Positions 34,263 through 43,655 of a stretch of DNA of 64,000 nt are shown one piece after another. Made by a program: the position numbers and the translations under genes. The notes below the pieces were generated by a model. It was not told where the DNA came from. It searched no databases and was given only the letters and a program-made list of their open reading frames with translations. The stretch spans positions 1 to 64,000 of the forward strand of contig CAYWLQ010000009.1 in the NCBI GenBank assembly GCA_964458775.1. Reading direction: 5' to 3'. The DNA comes from CAYWLQ01 sp964458775 (GTDB lineage: Bacteria > Myxococcota_A > Polyangia > JAAYKL01). Positions within the stretch are counted from its first letter, which is position 1, and each line of letters opens with the position of its first letter.

Positions 34263-35381
34263 ATGAAGCGTATCGTTCCTATTATCATCCTGTGTATCGG
34301 TGTCGTCGCTGCTTCTCCGGCACTTTGTCAGAAAAAAAAAGCTAAGGTACTGTTTGACGCCGGAGTAACTGCTCTTGAACAGAAAGACTATTCCAAAGCA
34401 TTGCAATCATTTCAGGATGCATATTCACTAAGTCCTCATTGGGCTGTTTTAGCTCATATCGGCACATGTTATGCCAGATTGGATCAACCGGAAAAAGCAA
34501 TACAAAGTTTTCAAACCTATCTGGAAGAAGGAGGCAAACAAATTCCCCCTGATGAAAGAAAAACAGCCGAGGAAATGATAGTACAACAAAAGCGTAAACT
34601 CGGTACTTTAGTTTTGTCTGTGGGGAAAGACGGTGTTGAAGCACTTATAGATGGGGAATCTATCGGTAAATCACCATTCAATGATATTGTTCTGTCTCCC
34701 GGCTTGCATGAGATTGCTGTAATCTTTGGACCGAGTGATATTGTAAAGCGTAAAATTGACTTGCTTTCGGGACAGGAGTTTATTCTTCGCATTGAGCAAG
34801 AAAAGCATGTTTCCACAGCACCCGAGACGACTTTGGTACAAGAATCAGAATCGAAACCCAAAAAATCCGAAACAAAAACATCTCAAATGGAAGAGACAAA
34901 TCCGGTTTTTAGTGCTCCGCCTTCTTCTTCTGAAAAGGTAAAAGGAAGTGCTGTTCCATTCGGATTATCTCTGGGGCTGACAATAGCCGACCTTATAGCA
35001 ACGGGTGTAAGTTGGGGACTATTTTCTTATTATAACTCTTCCGCAAAGAACTATAAAAACGATTTGGATTTGCAGGTTGAAATTTACGGTTGGGATTTTA
35101 CTTGGGAAGAAACCTGTTCGCAGATTAAGGTTTCGACAAAATCAGAAGAGTATTACTGTAATACAGAACTGAATCGAAGAGATTTTGTAAAGAAAGCAGA
35201 TACCTGGAAAATTGTAGGCATTGCCACCTCAGCAGCGTTGGGTGTAACCCTTACAACTACTCTAATATTCGGTCTCAATCGTCATTGGTTCGGCGGAAGC
35301 AAAAACAATGAAGCTGCACTTTCTTTTATTCCCTTTGTAAGCCCTAAAGAAAACGGTTTTGTTTTGAGTTTATCATTCTAA
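34263..35381 (+). CDS. Exported TPR-PEGA protein with two C-terminal TM segments
   Basis: 372 residues with a signal peptide (PIIILCIGVVAASPALC). TPR repeats span ~25-110 (LFDAGVTALEQKDYSKALQSF, AHIGTCYARLDQPEKAIQSF), followed by a PEGA domain (~115-180: LVLSVGKDGVEALIDGESIG). Two hydrophobic segments near the C-terminus flank a ~60-residue polar part with two Cys. GAGAGGAGAG precedes the ATG. This domain order is common in Myxococcota. With the adjacent pseudokinase-PEGA gene it probably forms an envelope-sensing pair. Confidence 0.75.
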   Translation: MKRIVPIIILCIGVVAASPALCQKKKAKVLFDAGVTALEQKDYSKALQSFQDAYSLSPHWAVLAHIGTCYARLDQPEKAIQSFQTYLEEGGKQIPPDERKTAEEMIVQQKRKLGTLVLSVGKDGVEALIDGESIGKSPFNDIVLSPGLHEIAVIFGPSDIVKRKIDLLSGQEFILRIEQEKHVSTAPETTLVQESESKPKKSETKTSQMEETNPVFSAPPSSSEKVKGSAVPFGLSLGLTIADLIATGVSWGLFSYYNSSAKNYKNDLDLQVEIYGWDFTWEETCSQIKVSTKSEEYYCNTELNRRDFVKKADTWKIVGIATSAALGVTLTTTLIFGLNRHWFGGSKNNEAALSFIPFVSPKENGFVLSLSF

Positions 35382-35394
35382 CCTCCCTCAGTAT

Positions 35395-35423
35395 TTGACA
35401 ATAACTTCATCTGCGTTACGAAT
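35395..35423 (+). promoter_or_regulatory. Possible sigma-70 promoter of tpx
   Basis: Perfect -35 hexamer TTGACA at 35395-35400 followed after 16 bp by TACGAA (weak -10), about 75 bp ahead of the tpx start codon. Confidence 0.35.
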
Positions 35424-35496
35424 AAGCAGAAGGCTGAACTGTACTGCAAACAAAAAAACAGTAGATCGATTAGTAGATCTCAAGGAGGCGGTTTAA

Positions 35497-35988
35497 ATGA
35501 CACAAATTACTTTCAAAGGAAATCCGTTAAATACAGTAGGAACCTTGCCTAACAAGGGAAACGTTGCTCCCAAATTTTCTCTTGTCGGTCTTGACCTTAG
35601 AGATATGGAACTAAAAGATTTTTCAGGGAAGAAGGTTCTAAATATTTTTCCAAGCATTGATACTCCTGTATGTGCAACATCGGTTCGCAAATTCAACGAA
35701 CATGCTGCTTCGAAACCGGGTGTTGTTGTACTAAATATCTCAGCAGATCTTCCTTTTGCTCAACAACGTTTTTGCGGTGCAGAAGGAATAGACAAAGTTG
35801 TAATGCTGTCTTCTTTTCGTTCTAACTTTGCAACTGACTACGGTCTACAAATAGCTGACGGTCCCTTAGCAGGGCTTTGTTCCAGAGCGGTAATCGTTCT
35901 CGATGAACAGAACCGAGTGGTTTACACCCAGCAAGTAAAAGAAATAGCCGAAGAACCTGACTACGAAGCAGCTTTAGCAGTGTTATAG
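35497..35988 (+). CDS. tpx: Thiol peroxidase
   Basis: Reduces H2O2 and alkyl hydroperoxides with thioredoxin. 163 residues, near the E. coli Tpx length (168). The peroxidatic Cys59 lies in FPSIDTPVCATSVRKFN and the resolving Cys93 in QRFCGAEGI, matching Cys61/Cys95 of E. coli Tpx. The conserved N-terminal segment TFKGNPLNTVG is also present. A strong AAGGAGG lies 9 nt before the ATG. It is convergent with the DegP-type gene. Confidence 0.95.
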   Translation: MTQITFKGNPLNTVGTLPNKGNVAPKFSLVGLDLRDMELKDFSGKKVLNIFPSIDTPVCATSVRKFNEHAASKPGVVVLNISADLPFAQQRFCGAEGIDKVVMLSSFRSNFATDYGLQIADGPLAGLCSRAVIVLDEQNRVVYTQQVKEIAEEPDYEAALAVL

Positions 35989-36098
35989 AAAAGCATTTAC
36001 ATGATTTGTTTCTTGCTTCAAGGGATGAACATTTTTCTCATTTGCCGCAAATTCCAATTGTTTAGGAAAAGAATTATTGAATCCAAAATTATCGGCTG

Positions 36099-37583
36099 TT
36101 ACTTAGCGGCGTTAAAGGTAACCCACAGCCAGGCTCCCTGTCTAAAAACCCTCAGCACCACTGTTGTCCCTGCTTTTACCTTTTTTGCTTCATTCTTAAA
36201 GTCAGCAGAGGTTTTAACCGGTGTTCGATTAATTTCGAGAATAATATCTCCCTGCTGAAGCACACCGTATGCAGGACTGTCTGCAGATATGCCTGTTACT
36301 ACAGATCCAAAGGCTACATCATCTGCTCCCAATCGACGCTTTAGTCGTTCGTCAAGGTTTTCCAGGGTCAACCCAAAATCATTTTCACTTTTTGAACCTG
36401 TGGCAGTTTTGCTCTCTGTTTCATTGGACGGCATTTTTCCTATTTCGATCTTTAGAGTTGTTTCTTTACCGTCACGAAAAACCTTAAAAGGAGCTGTGGT
36501 GCCCGGCTTTATTTTGGCCACCATATGCGGAAGCTGTTTGGATTCTTTTAACGGCTTGCCGTCAACGGTTAAAATAACATCGCCGGGTTTCATTCCGCCT
36601 TTGGCTGCAGGAGAGTCGGGAGTAACATTGGCTACCACAGCTCCGGTCTTTCCTGATAGACCGAAGGCTTTTGCCAATTCCTCGGTCATAGGTTGAAAAG
36701 CAATTCCCAACCATCCTCTAACAACTTCTCCGCCTGAACTCAAAGACTCAATTACGCTTGCTGCAAGACTGGAAGGAATAGCAAAACCGATTCCCTGTCC
36801 CTGAGGATTTATGGCGGTATTTATTCCAATTACTTCACCTTTAAGATTAAAAAGAGGTCCTCCCGAATTTCCCGGATTTATAGAAGCATCTGTTTGGATA
36901 AAATTGTCATAAGGCCCGGCACCGATAACACGTTCTTTTGCAGATACAATGCCGGAAGTTACGGTGTGATCCAATCCGAACGGATTTCCGATAGCCACTA
37001 CGTGGTCTCCCACTTTAAGAGAATCAGAATCACCAAAAGTAACCATAGGCAAATTGGTTTTTGCATTAAGATTCTTTATTTTCAGCAAAGCAACATCTGT
37101 ACGCTCATCCGCGCCGACTAACTCAGCCGTAAATATTTGCTCATCCGAAAGTTGAACCTCTATTTCATCAGCTCCGGAAATAACATGGTTGTTGGTTACC
37201 ACCAAACCGCTCTTATCGATAATAAAACCGGAACCCAAACTTCTCTGCTCAGGAAGCTGATTGGGCATAGGAGAGCGTCTAGGTTGTCCGAAAAACCATT
37301 CAAAAATATCCGGACCGAAGGGCATCATATTGGGAGACATTTTAGGTTTAGATTTGGTTCGAATATTGACCACAGCAGGAGATACCCTTTCTACCAAGGG
37401 TGCAAGCGATACACGAGGATCATAGGAGGTTGGATTAAGAGGTGCAGAGGCCTTAGTCTGTTTGTCTTCCGAACTTTTCTGACTATTAGCCGGCGAAGCT
37501 CCACAGGCTACAGCTACAACCACGGCTATAATAATGCCGACCGCAGTATATCTCATTATATGTGTTTTTTTATTGTTTTTCAT
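36099..37583 (-). CDS. degP: DegP/HtrA (Do) periplasmic serine protease
   Basis: Envelope protein-quality-control protease and chaperone. 494 residues: N-terminal hydrophobic segment (IIIAVVVAVAC, possible signal anchor or lipobox), trypsin-like domain with the triad His133 (TNNHVI), Asp163 (ERTDVALL) and Ser240 (NPGNSGGPLF), then PDZ1 (~300-385) and PDZ2 (~415-490). All key residues are present. GGGAG lies before the ATG at a somewhat long distance. The upstream 310 bp is gene-free and holds the promoter; an ECF-type promoter is plausible but none is clear. Confidence 0.93.
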   Translation of the reverse strand: MKNNKKTHIMRYTAVGIIIAVVVAVACGASPANSQKSSEDKQTKASAPLNPTSYDPRVSLAPLVERVSPAVVNIRTKSKPKMSPNMMPFGPDIFEWFFGQPRRSPMPNQLPEQRSLGSGFIIDKSGLVVTNNHVISGADEIEVQLSDEQIFTAELVGADERTDVALLKIKNLNAKTNLPMVTFGDSDSLKVGDHVVAIGNPFGLDHTVTSGIVSAKERVIGAGPYDNFIQTDASINPGNSGGPLFNLKGEVIGINTAINPQGQGIGFAIPSSLAASVIESLSSGGEVVRGWLGIAFQPMTEELAKAFGLSGKTGAVVANVTPDSPAAKGGMKPGDVILTVDGKPLKESKQLPHMVAKIKPGTTAPFKVFRDGKETTLKIEIGKMPSNETESKTATGSKSENDFGLTLENLDERLKRRLGADDVAFGSVVTGISADSPAYGVLQQGDIILEINRTPVKTSADFKNEAKKVKAGTTVVLRVFRQGAWLWVTFNAAK

Positions 37584-37893
37584 GACTCACATTTCTCCCT
37601 AAAACAGGCATATTTGCCGTTTCAAAAATATGAACATTTGAGAGAAAAAGTTATTTCATAAAAAAAATAAAAAACCAGTGTAGTTGTGTCTTGTCTTGCT
37701 TACGAAGTAGTAAGAAAAGGTCAACAGAATTGTCCTAATTCTTTATAATAAACATATCAAAGAAGATACTTAATGACTAGCATGACGCAATATCTATAAC
37801 ATAAAGCGATAATCCAAATTGGTCTTTATATATACAATATCTCAATATGCATGAAACGTTAGTAAGAAATATTCCTCTAAAGCATGGAGTTCT
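37584..37893 (-). other. Upstream region of degP
   Basis: 310 bp AT-rich intergenic region between degP and the downstream end of a membrane-protein gene. It contains A-tracts (37660-37675) and no ORF. I see no clear promoter or hairpin. Confidence 0.4.
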
Positions 37894-39006
37894 TTATGTT
37901 TTTAGCAGAACAAATACAGCAATAGACACAATCGCAATGAAACAAGCAACAATAAGTCCATAGCGATCAATGAGAGTAATCCAATTTGAAATAGCCGCGT
38001 GTGATTCTGAATCTTTTTCAAATATAACATTTTCCGAAACAAGAAAATCGGATTGAACTATATTCATTTTTACTCGGTTATAGACTGCGATCATTACAGG
38101 TATGTAGAGAACTGCTATCATTTCACCGAATATTCGAGGTTCATATATGTTCCCTACAACCAAAAGAGGAGAGAAAAATATTACACTCCATATTTCAATT
38201 CTTTTTAGTTTTTGAGGAATATACTTTCTGAGCATCATCCAAATAATAGGCAAAAAACCGATGCTAGATAAAAACTGAGCTGTATTGCTGAACGGTTTTT
38301 TTGCGATCCATTTAATGTTGTTTAGTACTCTAAGTTTGTTGCCGATATAAAAATGCAACGGTTCATTTTCATTCTCTGTCAGAATAAGGCTTATAAGTAT
38401 TCGACATGCAAAAAAAACCGCTGCTAAACCAAAAAGAACAACGAGATGATTCTTGGTTTTCAGTTTATCGAGGGATAATAAAACAAAAAGAGGAACTAAA
38501 AAAACAATGGATTCTCTGTTAATGGCCCCTAGTATCATTACCAATAATAAACAAGACCACTTTTCTTTTAAAATATAATAGAAACCCGCAACCATAAAAA
38601 AGACGGCCGCTGTATCATATGGGTAGTAAACAGCCCAAACATGCTTCAACAAAAAAGGAAATGTTAAAAAAGCGACAAATAAAACAGAAAAACAATATGA
38701 TATCGCACTATTTAGATAGATTCTAAAAACTTTATAAATAAATACTATTGTCAGCAACGAGAAACAAAATTCAAATACAAAAAAAGCATTCCCAATCTTC
38801 ATTCCCAATAGCTCAACAAAAAACCTGGACAATAAGGGAACAAGAATTCTATGCCCAAAAGGAAGCTTAGCCGTCAAGTTATAAAGCTGTTCCCATGTTG
38901 CACCGTGATATTCCGTATTCATCTGAAATCTGAGTACCGTATATGAAAATGCAACAATTATTGGAAATAATATAATTGTTAGATATTCCCTCTTCATATA
39001 AGCCAT
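37894..39006 (-). CDS. Polytopic membrane protein, possible GT-C type
   Basis: 370 residues, about nine hydrophobic segments. An external loop has AKLPFGHRILVPLLSRFF and a later loop INRESIVFLVPLF; both recall lipid-linked-sugar GT-C proteins of unknown substrate, but no family is certain. ATG at 39006 is used; ATG at 38997 is an alternative, neither with a clear ribosome-binding site. AT-rich compared with its neighbours. It is isolated from the main polysaccharide cluster. Confidence 0.55.
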   Translation of the reverse strand: MAYMKREYLTIILFPIIVAFSYTVLRFQMNTEYHGATWEQLYNLTAKLPFGHRILVPLLSRFFVELLGMKIGNAFFVFEFCFSLLTIVFIYKVFRIYLNSAISYCFSVLFVAFLTFPFLLKHVWAVYYPYDTAAVFFMVAGFYYILKEKWSCLLLVMILGAINRESIVFLVPLFVLLSLDKLKTKNHLVVLFGLAAVFFACRILISLILTENENEPLHFYIGNKLRVLNNIKWIAKKPFSNTAQFLSSIGFLPIIWMMLRKYIPQKLKRIEIWSVIFFSPLLVVGNIYEPRIFGEMIAVLYIPVMIAVYNRVKMNIVQSDFLVSENVIFEKDSESHAAISNWITLIDRYGLIVACFIAIVSIAVFVLLKT

Positions 39007-39242
39007 ATACTAAATATCAAATAAGTCTTACACAAGAACTTTAATTGTATTTTGTAATAAATCGTTATTTTATATGCAAAAAAAACCAATCGATAAAAAA
39101 GCAAATTTTAAACTTGTGATAAAAGATAAAGATCTATTTGACTAACAGCATCCCTCGTCTTTTCTTGCTTATGGATCAGTGATTTATATTTTTTTGGTAT
39201 GCCCGCATTAACAATAATTTTCTGTTAACTTAAGTTGTATTG

Positions 39243-40373
39243 TTATAGTTTTGCCCTTAACGCATACCATCCTATGTTTATAGAGAACTCACATGGGTCG
39301 CAGCTTTCGCTTGCGTTAAGGCATGGTTCGCAGGTTTTATTAATCGATAGAACTGCACCTTCGGCGTCTGTTACATTTTCTCGCCAGATGTCGGTAAACT
39401 GATTGGTTGAGTCGTAGTTAGCGGAATAGAGTTCAACATAAAAATTTATTGAATCTGTGGCTTCGTCATACATTGGATAGTCACCGATACCTTGATTGTA
39501 GAGTGCCTCCGGAATGTAAATTCCAAGCACCCAAGCTTTATTCGGTCCGGCATTTCCTTGCGCCCAAAGATCTAATTCCTTTTCTCCATTGTATTCGTAC
39601 CAATTGGCATAAAACACATCTAGCAAAACATCTTTGCCGTCGTGCATTGCGATATAGTCAATATTGTTACCGTCAAGTAAGACTGCCGCCTCATCGTCAA
39701 TTCCTACAGGTATTGAGAAGTTATCTAATGCAAATCCTCCTACTCCTAAACATAAGGGCAATCCCCAGAGATCTACACAAACATCTCCACATTTGCATGG
39801 ATCATCTTCTGCAGATTCATCACACATCGGATAACAATAGTTTTCAGAGTATCTGGTCGACGGAAAAACCCAGCTTCCGCATTCAGAATTTTCACAGCAT
39901 TCTTCTAAATCGCTACAGATGCTTCCCTCACAATCGTTGTATACACAGTCGCTGTCAGCATCGGTGTCAGCATCTGCATCTGCATCCGAATCTGTATCGG
40001 CATCAGCATCGGTATCGGCATCGATATCGGCATCAGTATCAGCATCGGCATCAGCATCTGAATTGCCGGTACATCCTTCGCATATTCCCCATTTTTGTCC
40101 GCTGCTTTCACATTCTTGAACTCCGGTTCCTCCTTCTGCACATGGACAGACTTTTAGATCACCGGGAACACACGTTTCTGAACCCAAACAACCTTTACAC
40201 GGTCCCCAAGAGTTACCGTCTTCACTACAGACCTGAACCCCTGACGTATTTGTTCCGGGACACGGGCAATCTTCTTGTAAACCGGGAGGACATCCTAGAA
40301 TTTCACTTGTACAGCCGAACAGTCCATTAAGATATGTCAATGCAATCAATAACGTTGCTATCGTGCGAATCAT
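39243..40373 (-). CDS. Cys-rich lipoprotein with Asp-repeat linker
   Basis: 376 residues. Lipobox LFGC after a signal peptide, AAGGAG before the ATG. Residues ~20-105 form a Cys-rich part with two similar halves (CPCPGTNTSGVQVC and CPCAEGGTGVQEC, each followed by WGxCxGC). A linker of about 40 residues of D-A/T/S/I dipeptides follows, then a second Cys-rich part (CVYNDCEGSIC, CCENSECGSW) and a C-terminal beta-rich domain ending with paired Cys (CEPC...CDPC). It resembles secreted myxobacterial proteins with tandem Cys modules. Surface exposure is likely; function unknown. Confidence 0.75.
   Translation of the reverse strand: MIRTIATLLIALTYLNGLFGCTSEILGCPPGLQEDCPCPGTNTSGVQVCSEDGNSWGPCKGCLGSETCVPGDLKVCPCAEGGTGVQECESSGQKWGICEGCTGNSDADADADTDADIDADTDADADTDSDADADADTDADSDCVYNDCEGSICSDLEECCENSECGSWVFPSTRYSENYCYPMCDESAEDDPCKCGDVCVDLWGLPLCLGVGGFALDNFSIPVGIDDEAAVLLDGNNIDYIAMHDGKDVLLDVFYANWYEYNGEKELDLWAQGNAGPNKAWVLGIYIPEALYNQGIGDYPMYDEATDSINFYVELYSANYDSTNQFTDIWRENVTDAEGAVLSINKTCEPCLNASESCDPCEFSINIGWYALRAKL
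39947..40062 (-). repeat. Hexanucleotide-period Asp-Ala/Thr/Ser codon repeat
   Basis: Degenerate six-base period (on the plus strand GCATCA, GCATCG, GTATCG variants) encoding alternating Asp and Ala/Thr/Ile/Ser. It forms the linker of the Cys-rich lipoprotein. Confidence 0.85.
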
Positions 40374-40432
40374 CGCGAGCTCCTTTTCTTAATCCATAAC
40401 TTCAAAAAGCAGTTTAAGGATTTTCTAATATC

Positions 40433-41944
40433 CTATTTAAAAACGAAGGTGATATCCAGCTCTAGACTAATAAAACGAGGTAAATTGTTTTTATCTGAAA
40501 GTAATGTGCGTGTTTTTTCATCCATGGTTTTTGCGGCAGAAGATGCGTCGGCGTTTTCGTCAGCAGCCGGCAGAGCATTAATTTGACCCAATTCGCTGCA
40601 TACCTTGGAAGTGCTTTTTAAACTCTGCCTAATTGGATCGTATACTCTTGAGCAAGCATATTTCCAGAAAGGCAAAAGCCACTGTACGTGAACACCGAAG
40701 GCTACTGACGGAGCGGCAAAAAAATTAACCCCGATTTCAGGTGTTACGGTAAAACCCTTAAGAGATACGATCTCTCGTCTTTTGGAAAGCGTACTTATTG
40801 TTTCTTGGTACTCTTCCGGAATATCAAACATCGATCCGTCTAATCCCTCAGTGTTTTGTGCAAACAAAAGCCAGGAATGGCCGAAATCTATTCCTATATA
40901 CGGATCCACGGGAAATCTTCTAACCGGATGAATTCGCAAACCGCCGAAAACTCCTGCATATACAAAAGCCTTGTCAGCATTTAGAAATACTTCTACGTCG
41001 GTAGAAATCGGCATTTGGTGATCAAAGGCAACAGCGGTAAACGATAGAGAGACATAAGAAGCTATACGAACTCCCAATCTGATACGACCTCCGTAACCCT
41101 TTTTTGCCGATTCGCATATTCCTTCACGCATGCACCATGAAAACATAAATCCCAACTCACCGAACATTCCGGAGTGATCCCATTTCTTCCAATCTTTTTT
41201 CTTTTTGGGAGCATCATCTAAATCTGAAACTGTAAACTCATCCTCAATTTCAATTTCTTCAGGCTCTTCATGAACCTCAGGTAATTTTTGAATCACAGGT
41301 AAAGGTTCAAAAGCCTCCGACTTTATGAGACGTTCCGGATTTGCCATATAAATTTCGGGAAAAGGTGCGTGCATAGGATCAGGGCTTTTTCCCAGTAGGT
41401 TTGCAACCACGACTGCCGTTGCAGGAATGAACGCTTCTGAGCGATACGGGATTTCCCCTCTAAAAGGAAGTTTAACAGTTAATAATCTTATCGATCCTGT
41501 TTTAACGTTCATAGCAGCCATATCCAAGAAGTGCTCTTTGGAAACTGTTTCATGGATGTTTGAAATAATAATCAAGTCAGCGCCGATAGAAACACCTGCT
41601 TCTTTTAGTTGAAACCGTGTAGGTTTTCCTTCGACCCCTTTTTTATTTAGTGCTTTATCAACCTCTTGTTCTTTTTTTACATCATATCCTTGAAGCTTTA
41701 GTTGCTCTTTTATTTCCTCAAAACACAACTTTAGTTCCGACAAAGTTAGAGTTCCGAAGGTTGAAGCCGCCCCTGCTATCGGCAACTGAACGGTGTCTTG
41801 CTGTAATCCCGCTTCTGCAGATTCAGAATCGTTAGGCAAAGTTGACTGTTCATCAGCAAAAACACTTTTTGGAAAGAACCAAATTGTACAAACAGAAAAA
41901 ATTATAATTATTAATTGTAACAAGCTTTTAAAAAATCTTTCCAA
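40433..41944 (-). CDS. Exported two-domain protein with C-terminal beta-barrel
   Basis: 503 residues with a signal peptide (LIIIIFSVCTIWFFPKSVFA). The N-terminal ~200 residues look like a small periplasmic alpha/beta domain that recalls TolB-N/CsgG-like name domains (AGVSIGADLIIISNIHE, TGSIRLLTVKLPF). An acidic linker (EEPEEIEIEDE) precedes a C-terminal half of amphipathic strands typical of an outer-membrane barrel (GYGGRIRLGVRIASYVSLSF, ending LELDITFVFK). The start is TTG at 41944, the only candidate, with a weak GCGGAT upstream. No named family. Confidence 0.6.
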   Translation of the reverse strand: MERFFKSLLQLIIIIFSVCTIWFFPKSVFADEQSTLPNDSESAEAGLQQDTVQLPIAGAASTFGTLTLSELKLCFEEIKEQLKLQGYDVKKEQEVDKALNKKGVEGKPTRFQLKEAGVSIGADLIIISNIHETVSKEHFLDMAAMNVKTGSIRLLTVKLPFRGEIPYRSEAFIPATAVVVANLLGKSPDPMHAPFPEIYMANPERLIKSEAFEPLPVIQKLPEVHEEPEEIEIEDEFTVSDLDDAPKKKKDWKKWDHSGMFGELGFMFSWCMREGICESAKKGYGGRIRLGVRIASYVSLSFTAVAFDHQMPISTDVEVFLNADKAFVYAGVFGGLRIHPVRRFPVDPYIGIDFGHSWLLFAQNTEGLDGSMFDIPEEYQETISTLSKRREIVSLKGFTVTPEIGVNFFAAPSVAFGVHVQWLLPFWKYACSRVYDPIRQSLKSTSKVCSELGQINALPAADENADASSAAKTMDEKTRTLLSDKNNLPRFISLELDITFVFK

Positions 41945-42115
41945 TATGATCTATCCGCATGAAATTGTCATTTCATGGCAAAAAAACCCGCAAATATAAA
42001 TAACGATACATTGCAAAAAAAATTAAGCTTGCCTTGACTGTCAGTTTTCTGTTGAGAATGGACTTCTTGTGGTAGAAGTATCACAATGTTACGCTTCTAT
42101 TGCGGAGGTGCCAAG

Positions 42116-43636
42116 TTGGGGATGACATTTATTGAAGCAGCCCAAGAAATACTAGAGAGAACCGGCATTCCTATGCACGCAAAGGATATCGCAGAAAAAG
42201 CTATTGCTTCCGGTATATTATCACATGTGGGGAAAACACCTGTTCAAACCATGTCCGCACAATTATCAGCTACTGTGCTAAAAGGAGGAGATACCTTCAC
42301 AAAAATTCGTCCGGGAGTGTTTGCTCTTACCAAGTGGAAAGATACAAGCACCAAAACAAATAAAAATCAGAGTCTCAAGACAGACTCGGTATCTTCGTCG
42401 ACAATGAAATCATTGAATGAATCCATACCCATTGTGCCTCGTGAATTGGAGAGTGCTGTTTTTGAAAAAGAGTCTGAGGAAAAAGTACAGACATCTTTCG
42501 TAGATGGAATTTCAACGAACAGTGTATTGCAGAAAAAACGAAAACGCAGGAGGAAGAAAGCATCTAAAGCATCCTCTTCCTCTATTCCGGCAAATGAAAT
42601 GGGAGGTATTGTAACAGTGTCTGACTGTCTTACAGACAAAAAAATCGAGATTTCTTCCGACGCTGTCTTGGAAAAGGAGGAGAGGGGGAAGTTTGAAAAG
42701 GCTGATTTAAGCATTTCTTCCGACATCCTCTTGGAAAAAGGGAATAGGAGGGATTTTGAAACTTCTCGTAAAACACTTAATAAAACTGAAGTTGTTGAAG
42801 ACAGAGAAAAAACGAGTGTAAAACTTACAAAAAAAAATGTTGCTGTATCAAAGCAACAGAACACTGCTTCTCCTTTGGATTTCAACCGTGATGAAATAGT
42901 TGATTATATAGAAAAGATCTTGCGAAAATCTTCTCGTCCCATACCTGCAGAAAAGATTGTTGAAGAGCTGGAGATTTCTTTCAAAGACGGAATCACCCTT
43001 ATAGAAGCACTTATAATGTCCGATTCTTTTGAAAGGGAGCGTTCCGGTCGAATGCCTCGTTTTGTTAGACATAGGGGCGGATATGCTTTGCTTGAACGAG
43101 AAGTTAACAGCGAAATTGTAACACTTGAAAATCAAATCACAGAGATCAGAAGCAGGTTGTCTTATCTAGCTGAGCGTCAAATACTAAAAAAACTACGCAG
43201 TATGTCAGCTAATACATTCGTTCAAGTTATGATTATATTTTTGGAAAGACTTGGATTCGGCTCAGTCAAACCGATTTCTGTTAAAGATGATAACGGATTC
43301 TATCTGTCAGTTAAGGATAAATCGCGTAGCGGATCTTTTAGAACCGCAATTGTACTGAGACGAGATCCTGCCGAATTCATTTTAACTGAACATGAAGTAA
43401 TGGAGTTGAGAGGAACAATTCATCATTTTAACGCTATGGGAGGAATGATATTTACCACCGGACGAGCAAATGAGAAGGCTTGTGAAGAGGGACAAATTGC
43501 CAATTTACCTCCGGTTGCAGTGATTGACGGTGAGACACTAGCAAGAGAGCTCGTAAGATTGGGAGTAGGCGTCAAAGATCGTATTGTACGTCTTGCGATT
43601 TATGATGATGTTTTCTTTAATAAGATAGAATCCTAA
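42116..43636 (+). CDS. HARE-HTH protein with degenerate Mrr-like nuclease domain
   Basis: About 506 residues. The start is TTG at 42116, 7 nt after a perfect GGAGG; an ATG at 42122 is too far and the ATG at 42086 lacks a ribosome-binding site. Residues ~1-75 are a HARE-HTH domain (FIEAAQEILERTGIPMHAKDI, SAQLSATV, FTKIRPGVFAL), a winged helix linking chromatin and restriction proteins. A long charged linker with a KRKRRRKK stretch follows, then a second small helical domain (~275-345) and a C-terminal domain like Mrr endonucleases (FVQVMIIFLERLGFGSVKPI, GGMIFTTGRANEKA, AVIDGETLARELV). The catalytic D...QxK positions read otherwise (AIVLRRD), so nuclease activity is doubtful. 19 bp before the tandem kinase gene. 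Confidence 0.75.
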   Translation: MGMTFIEAAQEILERTGIPMHAKDIAEKAIASGILSHVGKTPVQTMSAQLSATVLKGGDTFTKIRPGVFALTKWKDTSTKTNKNQSLKTDSVSSSTMKSLNESIPIVPRELESAVFEKESEEKVQTSFVDGISTNSVLQKKRKRRRKKASKASSSSIPANEMGGIVTVSDCLTDKKIEISSDAVLEKEERGKFEKADLSISSDILLEKGNRRDFETSRKTLNKTEVVEDREKTSVKLTKKNVAVSKQQNTASPLDFNRDEIVDYIEKILRKSSRPIPAEKIVEELEISFKDGITLIEALIMSDSFERERSGRMPRFVRHRGGYALLEREVNSEIVTLENQITEIRSRLSYLAERQILKKLRSMSANTFVQVMIIFLERLGFGSVKPISVKDDNGFYLSVKDKSRSGSFRTAIVLRRDPAEFILTEHEVMELRGTIHHFNAMGGMIFTTGRANEKACEEGQIANLPPVAVIDGETLARELVRLGVGVKDRIVRLAIYDDVFFNKIES

Positions 43637-43655
43637 ACGGAACAAATAGATCCAA

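Noticed and set aside
33741..34406. 221-codon minus-strand frame
   Set aside because: Antisense to the pseudokinase-PEGA tail and the next gene start; Ser/Thr/Phe-rich shadow of a Lys/Glu-rich sequence.
39449..40330. Long plus-strand open frame (293 codons) rich in His, Arg and Leu
   Set aside because: It is antisense to the Cys/Asp-rich lipoprotein; codon bias of the six-base repeat keeps that frame open. The minus-strand gene has a signal peptide, lipobox and ribosome-binding site.
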